DNA of 52,774 bases, from NCBI RefSeq assembly GCF_009601765.2, contig NZ_CP058324.1, positions 1-52,774 of the forward strand. Direction: 5' to 3'. This stretch comes from Vibrio algicola. Lineage in GTDB: Bacteria > Pseudomonadota > Gammaproteobacteria > Enterobacterales > Vibrionaceae. Positions 49,668 through 52,774 of the stretch are shown here, piece after piece; positions within the stretch are counted from its first letter, which is position 1, and each line of letters opens with the position of its first letter. Under the pieces are notes generated by a model. The model was not told the DNA's origin and did not search any database. It saw nothing but the letters and a program-made list of their open reading frames with translations. The position numbers and the translations under genes were made by a program.

Positions 49668-50243
49668 TTAAGAATGGGGGCGGCGTAACATAATGGTGGC
49701 CTCATCGTTATCATCAATACTGGCTAATGTGGCATGAAATGCCCCATGGTTATGAATAAAATCGACCAATAGTAATGGTTTTGGCATATTGATGACAAAA
49801 GGCAAAGATTCAATTAACTGATTGCTCTCATCAAAGCACCGCTCAATATCAGGCTGCTTCATGTAAATAATGCCTTTTTCTTTTATTTTGCCATCCTCAA
49901 TTTTCGATTCAAATCCGTGTTCATCGTATAAATACGTCAACAGAACAAACAGCTGATCGGCTTGTGTGAATTTTTTCTCATATTCTTTATTCATATCATC
50001 CAACTCATACAATTTTGCTTCTAATTCACCGTTTTTTTTAGCGATAGATATCATTTGTTTGATATCTTTTTTTAGTCGGTCATATTTAGGAGAGGTTAAT
50101 TGAGATTTTAAGTATCGCTGTAAAGACGCATTGCGTTTTTTCAGCGGCCAAAACCGTGTATCTATTGCCATTTGAGATAATAAATGCAACAACGAATGGG
50201 TGACAAGTCGGGATAATTGTTGATGGTATTTAAGTCGGCTCAT
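49668..50243 (-). CDS. hypothetical protein, paralogue of the IS-split gene
   Basis: 191 residues, helical first half with basic character (KKRNASLQRYLKSQLTSPKY; LKKDIKQMISIAKKNGELEA), then LLTYLYDEHGFESKIEDGKI. It is the intact version of the gene broken at 39112-40292; the two share order and spacing of motifs but are well diverged. It lies next to the origin. No function is recognised. Confidence 0.65.
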   Translation of the reverse strand: MSRLKYHQQLSRLVTHSLLHLLSQMAIDTRFWPLKKRNASLQRYLKSQLTSPKYDRLKKDIKQMISIAKKNGELEAKLYELDDMNKEYEKKFTQADQLFVLLTYLYDEHGFESKIEDGKIKEKGIIYMKQPDIERCFDESNQLIESLPFVINMPKPLLLVDFIHNHGAFHATLASIDDNDEATIMLRRPHS

Positions 50244-50825
50244 GGATTCATCTCGCGATTATTCATTTATAAATGATACTCTTTTTTTTATTAAAAACGA
50301 GCTCATTGGACGCCTATTGAATAGTAACTTTTATTGATGGCCTTATAGCAAGGTTTTTTTTCCGATAGTTAATATTAACCATTAGCCCCCTTCATTCAGT
50401 CATATTCTCGACATGCTTGCCCTTTTCCTTATTAACCGCTCTTAACGACCCTGGACTTGCCTGTTGCGAGAAAGCCGATCGATGAAATTGGAGAATGATA
50501 ACGTGTTTTCTTCGCGCATCTGCTTGCAGATAGAAGCGAGGCATTAATGTCTTGTTGTTTTTGTCTTCTTATAAATGATTTCTTTATATATTTATTATTG
50601 GTCTCTGTAAGAGAGATATAACCTCTCTTATTTCTTGCTTCCTTTTCTTACTCTTTTTTCTAGCTCCTATCTTTGATTAAACGCCAACAAAGTTATCCAC
50701 AAGAGGGCAAGAGTAGGGGAATGAGGGTGATTTTCATCGAAAAAAAGGAGAGATTTAACCCAAATAGCATGACTATTTTTGTACAGGCGTGACGATGCCG
50801 CCGCGTGAGCGGCTAGAGTACATCT
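50244..50825. other. candidate replication origin with DnaA box
   Basis: A perfect DnaA box TTATCCACA lies at 50693-50701, with A+T-rich stretches at about 50564-50600 and 50625-50660. It is directly downstream of repA, the place of oriV in RepFIIA-type plasmids. No gene is seen in these 580 bases. Confidence 0.65.
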
Positions 50826-51665
50826 TTAATGAGGAGACAAGACAGGAGGAGAAGAACGAACGTGCGTGGTGTTTTCGTTAAATAGCGTCGCATTTAAGCA
50901 GGTGACCAGGCGATTAGCGAGCATCCGAAAAGGGATCCAATCAAAACGATACCCGTTATTTTCAGCTTTTAATCGGTTTTGATAAATTTCCGTGGCCACA
51001 TTTGGAAAGTGAGAGACACGTAACTCGGTAAAGAAGGCGGTAGAGAGCTGCTTATAGGCTGCAATGGCTCGTATTTCAGAGCCTTGGCCAGTTTCATCAT
51101 TAATGGATATATTGATAGGTAACGTCGTAATAAAGCCAGCATTGGATAAAAATTTAACATATCTATGCCATTTAGACTCTTCTATCATTTCTCCCCAACG
51201 CAATACATAGTCATTCATAAGCTCATGGTGACTAATGGTATCCATGCCATCTTTAGAGGGCACGCCAATCCGCCCATCGGTCAAATCACAACGAGCCAAT
51301 AGAACCACCATGACTTTAGCTAAGTTTTTTCGTGTATCACGGCGATAAATCCCCACGCCTCCCCATAAGCATAAGGTACGAAAACGATAAGGGTTGTCAA
51401 TGAGTTCACGACATGCAGTGAAAATTTTATTCATATACGGGGGTAATTGCGTCACTTTACCATCAAGACCAATTTTGCGAGCGGTCCATCCTAGTGCATT
51501 TTTAAGAGGGGAATACGCATAGCCTTTGTTTTTAGCTGTGTGCTGACGCTCTTTTTCAAGTGCAATGGTCGCTTGTTCATAGGTGTCTATAAGTGAGTAT
51601 CTACGAGCTTTTTGACGAGCTTTGTACTCTATTTGATGCGTAAGTGGGGAATTAGATGTGTTCAT
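50826..51665 (-). CDS. repA: RepA replication initiation protein
   Basis: 279 residues from ATG 51665, set inside the end of a leader peptide frame. Basic N-terminus (EYKARQKARRYSL), central segments FRTLCLWGGVGIYRRDTRKN and WHRYVKFLSNAGFITTLPI that look like winged-helix units. The surroundings (leader peptide, opposing antisense RNA, DnaA box downstream) follow the RepFIIA plan, which supports the call more than the residues do. Plasmid copy number probably depends on its translation. Confidence 0.65.
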   Translation of the reverse strand: MNTSNSPLTHQIEYKARQKARRYSLIDTYEQATIALEKERQHTAKNKGYAYSPLKNALGWTARKIGLDGKVTQLPPYMNKIFTACRELIDNPYRFRTLCLWGGVGIYRRDTRKNLAKVMVVLLARCDLTDGRIGVPSKDGMDTISHHELMNDYVLRWGEMIEESKWHRYVKFLSNAGFITTLPINISINDETGQGSEIRAIAAYKQLSTAFFTELRVSHFPNVATEIYQNRLKAENNGYRFDWIPFRMLANRLVTCLNATLFNENTTHVRSSPPVLSPH

Positions 51666-51765
51666 GACACATCTCACTCTCTAACTGATCCATGTGAGCT
51701 AAATCACTTGCATTCAGTAACATGAGGGATGCGTGTATCAAAAAGAGGGAGTGTGTTTTTTTCAT
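51652..51765 (-). CDS. leader peptide coupled to repA
   Basis: A 37-residue peptide (MKKTHSLFLIHASLMLLNAS onward) with AGGA about eight bases before its ATG. It stops 13 bases after the repA start, so the two frames overlap. This is the role of Tap/RepA6-type leaders, whose translation opens the repA ribosome site. Confidence 0.6.
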   Translation of the reverse strand: MKKTHSLFLIHASLMLLNASDLAHMDQLESEMCHEHI

Positions 51766-51787
51766 TTGAGTGTCCTGAACATTAATA

Positions 51788-51908
51788 AGAATGTTTGGTT
51801 TCCACACCAAACAGATAGATACTGTACAAAAAACAACGAGAAAGATCAACTGCTTAAATTACAGGCACAAAAAAAGCCAATTCTGTTCAGGGAAATTGGC
51901 TTTTTTGC
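51788..51908 (+). ncRNA. probable antisense copy-control RNA
   Basis: On the plus strand opposite the repA leader: hairpin TGTTTGGT/ACCAAACA (51792-51813) and a strong 3' terminator AAAAGCCAATT/AATTGGCTTTT (about 51872-51905) ending in T's. A CopA/Inc-like RNA of about 100-120 bases is inferred. I could not pick a convincing promoter, and the terminator could equally serve the other strand. Confidence 0.5.
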
Positions 51909-51962
51909 AAATGCTATATAGTTAGATTGGAGGTCTAACACATTCTAATTTTTGAAAAATAC

Positions 51963-51984
51963 ACTACATAGAAAACTATGTAGT
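51963..51984. repeat. 9-bp inverted repeat near the repressor 3' end
   Basis: ACTACATAG / CTATGTAGT with loop AAAA, followed 6 bases later by a third GCTATGTA half-site. Also GTTAGA/TCTAAC at 51920-51938. Could be a terminator pair or operator between repA control and the repressor. Confidence 0.5.
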
Positions 51985-52088
51985 AATGTGCTATGTAATG
52001 CACTTTTAACTTCAAAAACTGATTGTATTATATCGTTTTTTTTTAAGGAATAATAGTTCTACTCGAAAAGTATATAAAAGGAGTTTTT

Positions 52089-52703
52089 TTAGTACTTTTG
52101 TATTTGAGCTACTACACGTCCAATTATTATAATAGATGAGCTATTTATATTAACGTCCTCTACAGGGTAGCAATGGTTATAACTTTTTAATTTATATCCG
52201 AAAGGTGTGTTTTCAAGGATTTTCATCCTCAGCATGTCGTCATGAATGAACACATAAACATTTCCATCTTTGACTGATTTTTGATCTTTATCAATAAAAA
52301 TTATTGATTCATCAGTAAATAGGGGGGACATTGAATCACCATTGATTTTTATAGCTATCGTATTTTTGTGATTGCTAATAAATGATTTATCAACAGTGTA
52401 TAAATCTGATTCTTCATTATCACACAGAATACCAGGCCCCGCAGCAGCCTCAATTTCCGAAAAATACGGTATAGAGACTTGTTCTCTAAGTCTCTTTATG
52501 GGAGATACGTGATTAACTAACACATCAATAGGTACGTTAAACAGGTGTGATAGTGAAATGAGGCTTTCTCCTTTTGGTTTTGATGTGTCAGTCTCCCATT
52601 TTGAGACTGTCACAGGTTTTACATTTACTTTTTTTGCCAACTCAGCTTGTGTAAGCCTCATTTCTTTTCGTAAATGCAGTATCTTTTGACCTACAGAAAG
52701 CAT
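52089..52703 (-). CDS. LexA/CI-type self-cleaving repressor
   Basis: 204 residues. An N-terminal XRE helix-turn-helix (TQAELAKKVNVKPVTVSKWE, about 18-37) is joined to an S24 peptidase domain: cleavage site Ala-Gly in EAAAGPGIL (about 85-93), catalytic Ser in GDSMSPLF (near 122), and Lys in RMKILE (near 160). Such repressors cut themselves when RecA is activated. Its position, pointing away from the TraY/virB genes if the molecule is circular, suggests control of conjugation by DNA damage, as SetR does in SXT. Target sites are not known. Confidence 0.9.
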   Translation of the reverse strand: MLSVGQKILHLRKEMRLTQAELAKKVNVKPVTVSKWETDTSKPKGESLISLSHLFNVPIDVLVNHVSPIKRLREQVSIPYFSEIEAAAGPGILCDNEESDLYTVDKSFISNHKNTIAIKINGDSMSPLFTDESIIFIDKDQKSVKDGNVYVFIHDDMLRMKILENTPFGYKLKSYNHCYPVEDVNINSSSIIIIGRVVAQIQKY

Positions 52704-52774
52704 TATTCACCTTAAACATTATGTGTTTTAGGCATCATTACAATATTGAGCTATATTTTTGTATTGCTAAGCAT
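52704..52774. promoter_or_regulatory. upstream region of the repressor gene
   Basis: Short CAATA/TATTG half-sites (52740-52766) lie here, and TTTGTATT recurs at the window start. If the ends join, a 144-base region would separate divergent repressor and traY-like genes, a normal place for operators. Confidence 0.35.

Noticed and set aside
1..52774. CRISPR arrays, tRNA or rRNA genes
   Set aside because: No regularly spaced repeat array or recognisable tRNA/rRNA sequence was seen in the window.

Overview
The window looks like most or all of a conjugative plasmid from a Vibrionaceae host (Vibrio, Aliivibrio or Photobacterium type). The pointers are low GC, integron attC sites of the Vibrio type, a GlyGly-CTERM protease and an H-NS-like protein. 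It carries its own replication initiator with a DnaA-box origin, a ParA/ribbon-helix-helix partition pair, a full type IV secretion system (T4SS), a coupling protein and a MOBC-type relaxase. Circularity cannot be seen from the sequence.

Layout. 0-10 kb: a TraY-like DNA-binding protein, then a virB operon (virB3, virB2, virB4, virB5/trbJ, two tandem virB6, virB8, virB9, virB10). 10-24.5 kb, same strand: a type IVb pilus locus of the R64 thin-pilus/Tcp kind (pilL, TcpQ-like, pilN, pilO, pilP, pilQ, pilR, pilS, minor pilin, pilV), a predicted surface serine protease, a lytic transglycosylase, trbM, virB11 and an H-NS fragment lacking its DNA-binding domain. 24.46-25.43 kb: about 1 kb without genes, full of inverted repeats, the best oriT candidate. 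25.4-33.4 kb: coupling protein, relaxase, an unknown protein, topoisomerase III, SSB and two small genes.

33.4-35.6 kb, minus strand: a leading-region-like block with ArdB/KlcA and ArdC anti-restriction genes, each preceded by a related ~100-bp hairpin/promoter element, with a hok/mok/sok type I toxin-antitoxin between them. 35.8-38.6 and 43.2-44.7 kb: integron gene cassettes without an integrase, one carrying a two-gene unit of a phosphoribosyltransferase-like protein plus a NADAR protein, a candidate conflict system. 39-41 kb: a gene split by an IS200-like element (its intact paralogue lies at 49.7 kb) and a serine resolvase. 41.2-43.2 kb: a run of small unknown genes. 45-46.5 kb: an ApeA-like HEPN protein. 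46.9-48 kb: partition genes and repeats. 48.3-49.6 kb: gene debris and an Rpn-family nuclease. 50.2-51.9 kb: origin, repA, leader peptide and a likely antisense copy-control RNA. 52.1-52.7 kb: a LexA/CI-type self-cleaving repressor; if the molecule is circular, it is divergent from the transfer operon.

The plus-strand half builds a conjugation machine with its own pilus. The minus-strand half holds genes that help on entry (anti-restriction, toxin-antitoxin), cargo that probably defends the host, and plasmid maintenance. The points most worth following are the PRTase-like/NADAR cassette, the twin anti-restriction leaders, the H-NS fragment, the pilin-region hairpin, the dispersed 20-bp palindrome at gene ends, and the intrinsic terminators set a few bases ahead of the next gene cluster.
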